From Sulfurospirillum multivorans DSM 12446 (GTDB lineage: Bacteria; Campylobacterota; Campylobacteria; Campylobacterales; Sulfurospirillaceae), in NCBI RefSeq assembly GCF_000568815.1, contig NZ_CP007201.1, positions 1,993,654 through 2,057,653 on the forward strand: DNA of 64,000 bases, in the 5' to 3' direction. The notes under the pieces were generated by a model. That model ran no database searches. It saw only the letters and a list, made by a program, of their open reading frames with translations, and was not told the DNA's origin. The position numbers and the translations under genes were made by a program. Of this stretch, positions 43,209-52,776 are shown piece after piece (positions within the stretch are counted from its first letter, which is position 1; every line of letters begins with the position of its first letter).

Positions 43209-44000
43209 TTAAAGTTTTGCTAAAAATGCTTTGATTGCCTCGTTGCAATCTACGGGGTTTTCAACCACGCTCATGTGTGCCGCGTTTTTGATGAGCACAA
43301 ATTCAGCATTAGGTATCTTTTCAGCCATCGCTTTCACTTTAGCAGGTGGCGTTATGGTGTCGTGTTCACCGCACATGACTAAAGTTGGAAGGTTGATGGA
43401 AGGAAGAAATGATGTCATGTCATTGCGCGTCAATATCGCAAACAGACACCCTTTAACGCCGATGGAGTTAAACTTTGTCGACTTGGCGATGCGTTTATCG
43501 ACCACCTCTTTGTGCGCTTTTTTATAGCCATCGCTGAAACAGTGTCCGATGAAATTTTTGGAAAACGTGGTCAAGCCTTGCGCATTGATGCGTCTGATGA
43601 CATCGGAGCGGTTGAGTTTTCCTTCGTTATCATCGGCATTGGAAGCCGTGTCACATAAAATGACCGCGGAAAAAGCATTTTCCATCCGTTCAAGTGCGCG
43701 AAGGGTAATGTAGCCACCCATTGAAAACCCGCACAAGATCGATGGTTTTTCGATCCTCAACTCGTTGATCACCAGTTCAAGATCATCGACAAACGACTCC
43801 ATCGTAAACTGTCCATCACCAACAGAAGAGCCACCGAGTCCTCTGATGTCGTACGCCACACAGTAGTAATTTTCACTCAGCGCTGCAATTTGCTCATGCC
43901 ACATGGTGTGGTCATACGGGAAACCGTGTAAAAAAATGATTGCTGTATCTTTTTGATTGCCTTCTACTAAAACCGATAATCCGCCGATATTTTTTTTCAT
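43209..44000 (-). CDS. Alpha/beta hydrolase
   Basis: 263 residues from ATG at 44000, which has AAAGGAC upstream; an earlier ATG at 44030 overlaps the metH stop. The oxyanion region is IFLHGFPYDHTMW, the nucleophile elbow CGFSMGGYI (Ser), the acid Asp in CGEHDTITPP, and the His in NAAHMSVVENP. These fit an active hydrolase such as an esterase, lactonase or 3-oxoadipate enol-lactonase; the substrate is unknown. It follows metH closely and may share its message. Confidence 0.82.
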   Translation of the reverse strand: MKKNIGGLSVLVEGNQKDTAIIFLHGFPYDHTMWHEQIAALSENYYCVAYDIRGLGGSSVGDGQFTMESFVDDLELVINELRIEKPSILCGFSMGGYITLRALERMENAFSAVILCDTASNADDNEGKLNRSDVIRRINAQGLTTFSKNFIGHCFSDGYKKAHKEVVDKRIAKSTKFNSIGVKGCLFAILTRNDMTSFLPSINLPTLVMCGEHDTITPPAKVKAMAEKIPNAEFVLIKNAAHMSVVENPVDCNEAIKAFLAKL

Positions 44001-44029
44001 AATGTGTCCTTTGTATAGCTCATTATACA

Positions 44030-47000
44030 TCAGACATTAAAATATAAAGCCTCCCTGTGATGCATCACGATGGCAGTGGTACTTTGCTCGGGGTGAATCT
44101 GAAATGTTTCACTAAGATTTATGCCAAATTCCTCAGGTTTAAGCAGATCAAAAATGATTTGCGTGTCTTCCAAGGCAGGGCATGCTGGGTAGCCAAACGA
44201 GTAGCGACACCCAAGGTAGCGCTTCATCTGCACATCACGCAGACTATGCCCTTCAAGCTCTGCAATGCCAAGATCGAGGCGTATCTGTTTATGCACGATC
44301 TCAGCTAATGCTTCAGCCAGTTCAACGCCCAGCCCATGCACAAAAAAATACTCGGTAAAATTGCCCGCGTCGTAAAGTTCTTTCTCATACGCTGAAAATT
44401 TTGAACCCGCACTCACACACGTCAAAGCCAAAACATCGTGACGATCAGGGTGAATAAAATCGCTTAGACTTCGGTACGGATTTCTGTTTTGACGTGGAAA
44501 ATCAAACGTCTTGATGGCGCGATCTTTGATGGCGTCGATGTTTTCACGATTGACCTGTGACTCACTAAAATAGCCTTCATTCTCGTCAAAAAGATAAAGG
44601 TTGTTTTCGCTTGATCGTGCAGGATAATAGCCGTAAATCAGCGTCGGCTCAAAAAGTCCCAGTCGTTCGATGTCCGCTTTGATACGCTCGTAAGTTGGCC
44701 ACAAAACCTCATCAAGCTGTTTTTGTTTCGCTTCTTTGCTCTGCCCTTTGCCACTGTAACCCCAACGTTGCGCAAAAAGGATTTTGTGGTTGATCCACGA
44801 AAATGCTAACTCTTTGACATCGGTTTTTAAAACACGTCTGCCCCAAAAGGGCGGTGTCGGAATGGCAATGTCACGGCTTGGCATTTTAAGCTCATGAAAC
44901 GGTGGAATTTCTTTAGCTTCTTTAGTGGCGCGATTGACACTGTTTTCAAGAACGATGCGACTAAACGAGGTGTCATAATTTTTCGCTTCGATGCGCGACA
45001 TTGCCGTTATGCCCTCAAAAGCATCTTTGCAGTAATAAATCGGTCCATCGTAAATCGGACGGCAAAAGTCTTCCACAAAGTTGTCCGTAAGTGCGGCACC
45101 GCCTAAAATAACAGGGATGGTGATGCCCATTTTCTGCATCGCTTCTAAATTTTCTTTCATCACATTGGTCGATTTCACCAAAAGTCCGCTCATACCGATG
45201 GCATCAGCGTTGTGCTCTTTTAAAGCTTCTAAAAATTGATCCAAATCCGCTTTAATGCCAATATTGATGACTTTAAAACCGTTGTTGCTTAAGATGATGT
45301 CCACAAGGTTTTTACCGACATCGTGTACATCGCCTTTGACGGTTCCGATGATGAGCGTGGTAGTGGTGTTCTTTTCCGTCTTTGGAAGGTAAGGTTGCAG
45401 ATAATCCACCGCAGCCTTCATCACTTCAGCCGATTGTAGCACAAACGGTAACTGCATTTTTCCACTGCCAAACAGCTCACCCACGACTTTCATCGCATCG
45501 ATTAATATCTCATTGACGATGACTTCTGCGGCTATTTCATCTTTAGCGGTGGGCAGAAGCACCAACATACGCTCTTTATCGCCATCGATGAGCAAGGTTG
45601 AGATCTTCTCTTTGGTATCCATCGCAAGATACGCCGCGTCACTCTCGTCTTTGTTCTCCACAACCCCTTCAAAATGGTCAATGAATTTAAAGAGTGGATC
45701 GCCCTCTTCACGGTGGTTAAAAAGTAAATCTTCACAGATTTTTTTATCAATGTCACTGATCTTGTGCATCGGGAGCGTATTTTTAACATTGACGATCGCC
45801 ATGCTAAGCCCTGCTTCGACACAATGGTGTAAGAAGACCGAGTTTAGGTATTCACGAGCGTGTTTTGCCAAACCAAAGGAGATGTTTGAAACACCCAATA
45901 CAAAGCCCACTTCGGGGTGCAGTGCGTGAAATTCACGGATCGCTTCGATGGTCTCAATCGCCGCGGTATGGTACTCAGCATCGCCACTGCCCACGGTAAA
46001 AGTTAAGAGGTCAAACACCAAATCTTCAGGGTGAATGCCGTGTTTCTCTGTCGCTAATGTATAAATGCGCTCTGCAATCGCTACTTTTTGCTCTTTACTT
46101 TTTGCCATGCCCACTTCATCGATGGTCAGACAGACGAGTGCGGCGCCAAAGCGTTTCGCTAAAGAGCAGACTTTGTCGAACTTTTCGATGCCGTCTTCTA
46201 GGTTCACGGAGTTGATGATGGGCTTTCCACCGATGAGTTTGAGGGCGACTTCAAGGGCTGGCACTTGCGTGGTGTCAGGCATGAGCGGCAAGAGAATTTT
46301 TTGCACATAACGTCCCATCACCGCTTTAGTGTCTTTGTGCTCATCACGCCCTGCAAAACCAACACTCACATCAATGCCATGCGCGCCACTGCGTACTTGT
46401 TGTTGCGCAACGCTCAGTGTACCATCGTAGTCTTCCGCAAGAAGTAACTCACGAAACGCTTTGGAACCTGTGGCATTACTGCGCTCACCAATCAAAAACG
46501 GTGCTGGGTCTTGTTTAAGGGCTCTTGTTTCAAACAACGAGGCGATGCTACGAGGCATCTCACCTTTGGGAGCAAGGGGCTTTTTACCTTCGACACGTTT
46601 GGAAAGTTCCAAGATATGCTGAGGCGTTGTACCACAACATCCTCCAAGAATCGCAACGCCTGCAATTTCGGTGAATTTTTCTTGAAGTTCGGCAAATTCA
46701 CGAGGTCCCATCGGATAAAAAGTATAACCACCACGGTTTTGAGGAAGTCCTGCATTGGCGTGTACACTAATGGGTTTTGACCAAACGGAACTGAGCGTTT
46801 TAACATGCTTTTCAACCTGTTCTGGACCTGTGCCACAGTTAAAGCCAAGGCTTAGGATGTCAAAGGGTTCCAAGATCGCAGCAATCGTTGTCGCGTCGGT
46901 TCCAATGAGCATCGTTCCACTGAGTTCAATCGTGACAGAAACCATGATGGGAAGTTTTACATGTAAAGCTGTTTGAGCATCGGTGATGGCATGCAAAGCG

Positions 47001-47500
47001 GCTTTGATTTGGAGTGGGTCTTGTGCCGTTTCAATGAGAAAAAGATCGCATCCACCTTCAATCGCGCCGCGTGCCGCCTCTTTGTAGCCCTCAAACATCT
47101 CATCGTAACCGATATGCCCTAAGGATGGTAGTTTCGTCCCTGGACCAAACGCAGCGGCGGTAAAACGTGGCTTTTCGGGCGTTGAAAACGATGCACACGC
47201 CTCTTTAACGATCTCAATACCTGCTCGGGCGAGTTCATACGCCCTCTCACCGATACCGTAATCGTCCAAAACCCACGGCAATGCGCCAAAGGTGTTGGTC
47301 TTGATGATATCCGCACCTGCTAATAAATAGCCACGATGAATTTTTGAAATTTCATCTTTACATGTAACGTTTAACAGTTCGTTACATCCCTCTTTACCTT
47401 CCCATTTTTCCGAAGGAATCTGCAAAGCTTGGATCTGCGTACCCATCGCACCGTCGATGACTAAAATTTTTTCTTTGATAAGTTCTTGAAGTGTTGCCAA
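44030..47500 (-). CDS. metH: Cobalamin-dependent methionine synthase
   Basis: 1156 residues with the full MetH order: homocysteine-binding domain ([10 protein letters not shown]; zinc Cys in GFNCGTG and GGCCGTTP), pterin-binding domain ([19 protein letters not shown]), cobalamin domain ([19 protein letters not shown] with the cobalt His) and activation domain ([10 protein letters not shown]). It makes methionine from homocysteine and methyl-tetrahydrofolate. The activation domain looks complete, so a flavodoxin-type reductase should serve it. TTACATGTAA at 46958 and 47358, read as LHVK and VTCK. Confidence 0.95.
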   Translation of the reverse strand: MATLQELIKEKILVIDGAMGTQIQALQIPSEKWEGKEGCNELLNVTCKDEISKIHRGYLLAGADIIKTNTFGALPWVLDDYGIGERAYELARAGIEIVKEACASFSTPEKPRFTAAAFGPGTKLPSLGHIGYDEMFEGYKEAARGAIEGGCDLFLIETAQDPLQIKAALHAITDAQTALHVKLPIMVSVTIELSGTMLIGTDATTIAAILEPFDILSLGFNCGTGPEQVEKHVKTLSSVWSKPISVHANAGLPQNRGGYTFYPMGPREFAELQEKFTEIAGVAILGGCCGTTPQHILELSKRVEGKKPLAPKGEMPRSIASLFETRALKQDPAPFLIGERSNATGSKAFRELLLAEDYDGTLSVAQQQVRSGAHGIDVSVGFAGRDEHKDTKAVMGRYVQKILLPLMPDTTQVPALEVALKLIGGKPIINSVNLEDGIEKFDKVCSLAKRFGAALVCLTIDEVGMAKSKEQKVAIAERIYTLATEKHGIHPEDLVFDLLTFTVGSGDAEYHTAAIETIEAIREFHALHPEVGFVLGVSNISFGLAKHAREYLNSVFLHHCVEAGLSMAIVNVKNTLPMHKISDIDKKICEDLLFNHREEGDPLFKFIDHFEGVVENKDESDAAYLAMDTKEKISTLLIDGDKERMLVLLPTAKDEIAAEVIVNEILIDAMKVVGELFGSGKMQLPFVLQSAEVMKAAVDYLQPYLPKTEKNTTTTLIIGTVKGDVHDVGKNLVDIILSNNGFKVINIGIKADLDQFLEALKEHNADAIGMSGLLVKSTNVMKENLEAMQKMGITIPVILGGAALTDNFVEDFCRPIYDGPIYYCKDAFEGITAMSRIEAKNYDTSFSRIVLENSVNRATKEAKEIPPFHELKMPSRDIAIPTPPFWGRRVLKTDVKELAFSWINHKILFAQRWGYSGKGQSKEAKQKQLDEVLWPTYERIKADIERLGLFEPTLIYGYYPARSSENNLYLFDENEGYFSESQVNRENIDAIKDRAIKTFDFPRQNRNPYRSLSDFIHPDRHDVLALTCVSAGSKFSAYEKELYDAGNFTEYFFVHGLGVELAEALAEIVHKQIRLDLGIAELEGHSLRDVQMKRYLGCRYSFGYPACPALEDTQIIFDLLKPEEFGINLSETFQIHPEQSTTAIVMHHREALYFNV

Positions 47501-47559
47501 ATGATATTCCTACTCTTTTATAACATAAAAATATCATATCAAAACTCTAATAAAGGAAG

Positions 47560-47586
47560 ACTTTACGGGAAGAACTCCCGTAAAGT
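47560..47586 (-). terminator. Hairpin after the SUMF1-domain gene
   Basis: ACTTTACGGGA, a five-base loop and TCCCGTAAAGT form an 11-base perfect stem right after the stop at 47587. The tail on the minus strand is CTTCCTTTATT. Confidence 0.7.
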
Positions 47587-48372
47587 TTAATTTTTGGTTA
47601 CAACAACACGAAAGCCAACAGGGAAGTAACGATAGTTTGAAGAGTAGTTAAAACGAAAAATCGCATTACATTCATCCGAGAGATTAACCCAACAACAGGT
47701 TGTACATTTTGGCTCATCACTTAAAGAAGCATCACTCTTTTTCATTGAAGTCGTTGGAATGTAACAATCCTTTGTCCACTCCCACACATTGCCTCGCATA
47801 TCGTAAATTCCCCAATCATTAGGTATGCCACTGGCAACGGGCGACGTAGGATTAATATTTTTTAAATTTAAGATATTCACACAACGATCAGAGTCCTCTT
47901 CGCAACTGTATTCAATGGATTTACCTGCACAAGAAACATACTCCCATTGCGCTTCTGTTGGAAGGTCATACTTCGTTGTGTTCTCTTTCTCATTCAAAAG
48001 TTTGATAAATTTTCTTGCCTCATTAAAACTAATTTGCTCGACGGGCATAGAAGGATTTCCCGTTTTAAATTTTGAAGGGTTTGTTCCCATAATTTCATAC
48101 CACTGCTTTTGAGTAACTTCCGTGGTTTGCATATAAAAGCTTTTAAGATGAACAACATTTTTAGCTTTTTGATCCTTTTTAATCGCATCTAAACAAACCT
48201 GTTGTTCATTGACCTCAGTATACGGATTGTCTTTAGGACATGTTGCAGCTTGATTTCCTGTGGAAAACTCACCCTCAGGAATCTCGATAAATGTCATACC
48301 AATCGAATTGGTAAAACTATCCCCAAAAAGCATACTGACTAAAACGCACCCTGAAAAAAGTATCTTTTTCAT
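47587..48372 (-). CDS. Secreted SUMF1/FGE-domain protein
   Basis: 261 residues: signal peptide (KKILFSGCVLVSMLFGDSF), then one formylglycine-generating-enzyme-like domain (MTFIEIPEGEFSTGN; TEVTQKQWYEIMGTNPS; LPTEAQWEYV; YDMRGNVWEW; PVGFRVV). The fold is shared by true sulfatase activators and by many ligand-binding proteins. It has several Cys, among them a TTCC pair, but the active-site pattern of FGE was not recognised. It acts in the periplasm. I do not know its partner; the 52.8 kb sulfatase-fold protein is not a likely client. Confidence 0.75.
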   Translation of the reverse strand: MKKILFSGCVLVSMLFGDSFTNSIGMTFIEIPEGEFSTGNQAATCPKDNPYTEVNEQQVCLDAIKKDQKAKNVVHLKSFYMQTTEVTQKQWYEIMGTNPSKFKTGNPSMPVEQISFNEARKFIKLLNEKENTTKYDLPTEAQWEYVSCAGKSIEYSCEEDSDRCVNILNLKNINPTSPVASGIPNDWGIYDMRGNVWEWTKDCYIPTTSMKKSDASLSDEPKCTTCCWVNLSDECNAIFRFNYSSNYRYFPVGFRVVVTKN

Positions 48373-48606
48373 TTTTACTCCTTTTGATTGAGATTTTTGA
48401 ATTTAAAATTATAATTTTTACTAAAAACTATCATCTTATTTTCTTATAATATTTAGATGCTATCACTAAATATCATAGCTGTCAATATTTGGAAATAAAG
48501 GAGTAAAAAAATAGACGGAGAAACAAAAAAACAGAAGAATTGTAACACGTAGAAACAGACCTACACAAAGAGGCAAAAATGCCTCTTTGCTTTTTACGTG
48601 TAACGA
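48373..48606. other. Gene-free stretch with a plus-strand TATAAT and hairpin
   Basis: No CDS of note. A TATAAT near 48445 on the plus strand is followed about 140 bp later by CAAAGAGGCA/TGCCTCTTTG (48566-48589) and a T-run, so a short RNA could be made. The minus strand must also hold the SUMF1 gene promoter. Confidence 0.4.
48566..48595 (+). terminator. Hairpin with T-run
   Basis: A ten-base perfect stem, four-base loop, then CTTTTT on the plus strand. On the minus strand it lies just after the LivJ-like stop, but the following bases (TGTAGG) are not a T-run. Confidence 0.65.
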
Positions 48607-49725
48607 TTAAGGATTGACCGTTGATTTGTAAACGGCTTTGCCATCTTTAATCTCTTTGATAATGGCTGAGCGAGTTGCATTACCTTTATCATCAATGGAA
48701 ATAAAACCTGAAACACCTTCGTATTTGGAGGTTTTACGAATTTCTGTGTTGATACACACGCTGTCTTCTGCATTAACACAACGGTTCATTGCATCCACCA
48801 TCACGTTATACGCATCTGCACCAAGTGCAGTAAAAGAGTTCAACTCTTTTTTGCCTGTTTTTTTCTCATACGCAGCGATAAAGTCTTTTGATTTTTGAGT
48901 TGGAGGTGCGCTGTGATCGAACGCATCAGTAAACATATATCCCTCAACCGCGTCCCCACCTAAATCGATAAAGGTTTGATTGGCAACACCATCTCCTGAG
49001 ATAAACGGTTTATTGAGGTCAATCTGTTTAGCTTGACGTTTAATCATTGATGCTTCTGTGTGATAAAGTGGGAGGAATACAAAGTCCGCATTCAGTGCTT
49101 TGACTTGAGAAACGACCGCTTTAAAATCTTTATCGCCTGAGCTGATGCGAATCTCTTTGAGCACTTTACCACCGTTTTTAACAAACGCTTGCGTAAAGGC
49201 TTTGGAGAGTCCTAATGAATACACTTGTGCTTGATCGGTTACGATAACAGCTGTTTTTAGACCTAAATCTTTGGAAGCATAATTGGCAACGACCGTTCCT
49301 TGAAACGAATCACTAAAGCAGACGCGGTTTGCGAACGCTCTCTTTTCGGTCAATTTATCATTGGTCGCAGCAGGTGCGATGACGGGAATTTGCTTTTTAT
49401 CGGCAATGGAGATAATCTGAGCCGTATTGGTGCTGATCATCTCACCGATAATGCCAACGACTTTATCGGAAGTGATAAGTCTGGTTGCCGCGTTGGCAGA
49501 CTCGACTTTATCGCCTTTGGTGTCGACTAAAATGAGCTTGACGCTATCGCCATTTTTGAGTTTGGGTTGAAGGGCATTTGCAAGCTCAGCTCCCTCATAC
49601 GCCACTTGCCCGTACCCTGCAAGGGTTCCACTCATCGGTAAGATAAGACCTATATTGATCTCTTTCGCTAACGCACTTGTCGCCATAAGGACGGCAAGAC
49701 TTAACAGTGTCCTAAAAAAACGCAT
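48607..49725 (-). CDS. Branched-chain amino-acid-type ABC substrate-binding protein (LivJ-like)
   Basis: 372 residues. Signal peptide RTLLSLAVLMATSALA, then a two-lobe type I periplasmic binding fold: INIGLILPMSGTLAGYGQVAYEGAELA, IIGEMISTNTAQIISIADKKQIPVIAPAATND, AVIVTDQAQVYSLGLSKAF. It should bind a branched-chain amino acid, amide or similar for import. No permease or ATPase genes lie beside it here, so its transporter must be encoded elsewhere. Confidence 0.85.
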   Translation of the reverse strand: MRFFRTLLSLAVLMATSALAKEINIGLILPMSGTLAGYGQVAYEGAELANALQPKLKNGDSVKLILVDTKGDKVESANAATRLITSDKVVGIIGEMISTNTAQIISIADKKQIPVIAPAATNDKLTEKRAFANRVCFSDSFQGTVVANYASKDLGLKTAVIVTDQAQVYSLGLSKAFTQAFVKNGGKVLKEIRISSGDKDFKAVVSQVKALNADFVFLPLYHTEASMIKRQAKQIDLNKPFISGDGVANQTFIDLGGDAVEGYMFTDAFDHSAPPTQKSKDFIAAYEKKTGKKELNSFTALGADAYNVMVDAMNRCVNAEDSVCINTEIRKTSKYEGVSGFISIDDKGNATRSAIIKEIKDGKAVYKSTVNP

Positions 49726-49849
49726 CGTTTCTCCTTTAAAAGATTACGGCAAAAGTTTAACACACTCTTGATTATGATCGGCTCAAAGGAGGAGAAAAAT
49801 GCAGCAAAAAGAAGCGTTTTGAGGGCTTCTTTCGTTTTACATGTAAAGA

Positions 49850-51031
49850 TTATTCGGGGTGATTTTCTGCGACATTAAGCGCTTCGGAGACATCGACAAT
49901 GACTTGAAGCTTTTTGATGATCTCACTCATCGCTCGGCTCTCTTCTTGAGCAGCGAGGCTAATACGCTCCACTTCGGCTTGTGTTTTGATGATCTCATCT
50001 ACGGTGCGTTGCAGTGCAGGGACGATTTGATCAACGACCTTTTGGACATCCATGATGGAGATGCGAATGTTATCGGTTGATTTATTGCTTTGATCGGAGA
50101 GTTTGCGCACTTCACTAGCCACCACGGCAAACCCACGTCCATGATCTCCTGCGCGCGCTGCTTCGATGGTGGCATTGAGCGCCAAAAGATTGGTTTCACT
50201 GGCAATGTATTTAATCGCGGTTGTGATGTTGCCGATCTGCTCAACCGCCTCACTGAGCTCTTTTGCCATACCGTTGGTCACTTGAACATTTTTAACTTCA
50301 GCGGCGAGTTTGGTGTTGACCACTACGATCGTATTGGCAGTGTCTTCGATGGACTGAGAAGCGCTTTGGGTGATGAGTGAAATCTCTTTGGTCTGCTCCG
50401 CCAATTTTTTGGAGATGTCGCGCGCCTCTTGGAGTGCTTTATCGCTGTTAATCGCCGTGACAATTTGCGCCAAACCACTCACACTCTCCGCCGTAGCAGA
50501 ACGTGGAGGACTTGGCATCACGTGCACATCAGGGCGCAAAAGATGGCTGTATTTGGTGTAAAGCGCTTTGCCTGAAGAGACATAACCATCGGTTCCGATG
50601 ATGTATTTTGCATTGCTTAAAGCCTCTTTGGTTTCCGTGTCACTGCATTCATCAAATGGGATCACTTGGTAGGTGACGTGACCCAGTTTGTAAAATTTTA
50701 GAAATTTTAACAGGACATTTGCCCCCGAAGTACTGTTATTAAAAATAATGACATTTTCGCCCTCTGGGATGCGACTCACCCCCACGAAAAAGTCGGTCGG
50801 TGGCACAAATTCAACGGCAACCACTTTTTCTTTGCCATATTGTTTCACCATTTCGTCATAGCGGTTCGTAAAACAGACGATGAGATCATAATTAGCAGCA
50901 TCATAATTGTGATAGTTACTTAAAGTAGCTTTTTGATAAACAGCGGTGGTCGAAAGTGTTGCATCCACCAAAGAGACAAGCTCCGCCGTGGTGGCATCAT
51001 TGGCCCCGATTAACAGTAGATTAACGCTCAT
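49850..51031 (-). CDS. Soluble methyl-accepting chemotaxis protein
   Basis: 393 residues from ATG at 51031 (AAGGGGAAG upstream); a much earlier in-frame ATG has poor support. No membrane helix is seen, so it is cytoplasmic. The N-terminal 200 residues look like a tandem Rossmann ligand domain of the PrpR_N type ([34 protein letters not shown]). The C-terminal part is the signalling coil with hairpin tip [35 protein letters not shown] (shown in two pieces). It may sense a cytosolic metabolite. Confidence 0.82.
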   Translation of the reverse strand: MSVNLLLIGANDATTAELVSLVDATLSTTAVYQKATLSNYHNYDAANYDLIVCFTNRYDEMVKQYGKEKVVAVEFVPPTDFFVGVSRIPEGENVIIFNNSTSGANVLLKFLKFYKLGHVTYQVIPFDECSDTETKEALSNAKYIIGTDGYVSSGKALYTKYSHLLRPDVHVMPSPPRSATAESVSGLAQIVTAINSDKALQEARDISKKLAEQTKEISLITQSASQSIEDTANTIVVVNTKLAAEVKNVQVTNGMAKELSEAVEQIGNITTAIKYIASETNLLALNATIEAARAGDHGRGFAVVASEVRKLSDQSNKSTDNIRISIMDVQKVVDQIVPALQRTVDEIIKTQAEVERISLAAQEESRAMSEIIKKLQVIVDVSEALNVAENHPE

Positions 51032-51231
51032 GTACTTCCCCTTGCCCCGTATTCGTATCGATGAGATCGTATTCGTTGTTTTATAGTACTCGCATTCTAT
51101 GCCATTCTTGATAAAGTCACGCTTTATTTGGACATTATAAGAAAAACACATGACAAAAAAAGGACGAAAAAGAGGCAACACTTTTTTTTGAGTCGTAGTA
51201 TAATGAGCGCAATTTTCAATAAGGAGTCTGT

Positions 51232-51852
51232 ATGTTTGAAATTCAAAACTATTACAGTTTTATTGTGGCGATTGTACTTTTTCAACTTATCCCTGGAGCT
51301 GGAACCATCGCGATCTTAAATGCCACGGCGCGCAATGGCGTAGGAGCGGGAATGGGCGCCGTTTTTGGCACACTCTTGGGTGATTTTGTTTTTATGATCG
51401 CAGCCCTTGCGGGACTTGCCGCCCTAATGCAGCAAAATCCTTTTTTGTTTGAGCTGTTGCAATACTTCGGTGCGGCGTATTTGGTCTGGTTAGGTATTGG
51501 ATTAGTGCGTGCGAAAATCGAACCTGATTCTGGAAAAATTGAGCCTAAAAAATCGGCTTTGGTTTATTTTAAACAGGCGTTTTTTGTAAGCATCACCAAC
51601 CCTAAAGTCATGCTGTTTTTTGTGGCGTTCTTTCCACTCTTTTTGCGCCCCGATGCAACCAACGTGACCTTAATCGCGATGATCTTACATGTAAGCCTTA
51701 TCAGTCTTATTTACCAAGCCCTTTTGGTTCTTTTGGGCAATAGCTTAGCACGCAAACTTAAAGCGTTTCCTCTGGCGCGCACCATCGCGACACGCCTTGC
51801 AGGCGTCGCACTGGTTGGCTTTGGCATCAAACTTGCTAGTAGCAACCGTTAA
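51232..51852 (+). CDS. LysE/RhtB-family exporter
   Basis: 206 residues, about six helices. The family start [33 protein letters not shown] is clear, as are [16 protein letters not shown] and the C-terminal [14 protein letters not shown]. It should export amino acids or homoserine-like solutes. AAGGAG lies just upstream. TTACATGTAA at 51685 is read as LHVS. The EamA gene follows by 12 bp on the same strand. Confidence 0.85.
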   Translation: MFEIQNYYSFIVAIVLFQLIPGAGTIAILNATARNGVGAGMGAVFGTLLGDFVFMIAALAGLAALMQQNPFLFELLQYFGAAYLVWLGIGLVRAKIEPDSGKIEPKKSALVYFKQAFFVSITNPKVMLFFVAFFPLFLRPDATNVTLIAMILHVSLISLIYQALLVLLGNSLARKLKAFPLARTIATRLAGVALVGFGIKLASSNR

Positions 51853-51864
51853 AAGTGAGCATTA

Positions 51865-52740
51865 ATGCCTCTTAGACATATTTTACTCGCCCTTGGTGTA
51901 GTCGTCATTTGGGGAGTCAATTTTGTGGTGATTCAAGTCGCACTCACAGAGATTCCTCCCCTTTTGCTAACGTTTTTACGCTTCTTTTTTGCGACATTCC
52001 CCGCAATCTTTTTCTTCAAAAGACCTACAAATACCTCGTGGAAAATGCTCTTTTTCTATTCACTGAGCATGTTTGTTCTTGATTTTGCCTTCCTGTTTTC
52101 AGGAATGTACGCAGGAGTGAGTTCAGGCATTGCCTCCCTCGCCCTTCAAACCCAAGTCTTTTTTACTGCCATTTTAGCGGTCATTTTCATTAAAGAGAAG
52201 ATGACGATTGCTAAAACACTCGGAGCCATCATTGCATTTTCGGGCATTGTCTTTGTAGGGTTTCATGCAGGAGGCGATGTCAATCTTTTGGGACTTTTTT
52301 TGGTGGAATGTGCCGCCCTTTCATGGGCGATTGGCAATCTCGTCTCCAAACAGATTGGCAAGGTGGATATGCTCAGCCTCGTGGTGTGGGGAAGTCTTAT
52401 CTCGCTTCCTTTTTTACTGGCACTTTCCTATATCTTTGAGTCGCATCTGTGGAGTTTTGAGATCTTTACGCACCTCTCGGGTAAAAGTATCGGTGCCATT
52501 GCTTATCTTGCGTATCCAGTTACGTTTTTTGGTTTTGGTATTTGGAGTTGGCTACTGAGTCGCTACCCTGCAACAACCGTAGCCCCTTTTACACTATTAG
52601 TACCTGTGGTTGGATTTTCCTCTTCGGCTCTTTTAGTAGGCGAAGCACTACCCACTTGGAAGCTTTTTGCAGCGTTTTTAATCGTTCTAGGACTGATCAT
52701 CAACCTCTACGGCGATCGTTTTTTCAAACGTTTCACCTAG
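51865..52740 (+). CDS. EamA-family (DMT) transporter
   Basis: 291 residues, ten predicted helices in two EamA repeats: IWGVNFVVIQVALTEIPPLLL in the first, ECAALSWAIGNLVSKQIGKVD in the second. Members export amino acids or other metabolites. It lies with a LysE exporter in a two-gene unit, so the pair probably manages solute efflux. The stop is followed by TTACATGTAA (52743) and a perfect 24-bp palindrome. Confidence 0.82.
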   Translation: MPLRHILLALGVVVIWGVNFVVIQVALTEIPPLLLTFLRFFFATFPAIFFFKRPTNTSWKMLFFYSLSMFVLDFAFLFSGMYAGVSSGIASLALQTQVFFTAILAVIFIKEKMTIAKTLGAIIAFSGIVFVGFHAGGDVNLLGLFLVECAALSWAIGNLVSKQIGKVDMLSLVVWGSLISLPFLLALSYIFESHLWSFEIFTHLSGKSIGAIAYLAYPVTFFGFGIWSWLLSRYPATTVAPFTLLVPVVGFSSSALLVGEALPTWKLFAAFLIVLGLIINLYGDRFFKRFT

Positions 52741-52752
52741 CGTTACATGTAA

Positions 52753-52776
52753 AGAGAAGTAAGCGCTTACTTCTCT
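52753..52776. terminator. 24-bp palindrome between convergent genes
   Basis: AGAGAAGTAAGC and its complement, without a loop, right after a TTACATGTAA and overlapping the stop of the minus-strand gene. It should end transcription from both sides. Confidence 0.65.
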
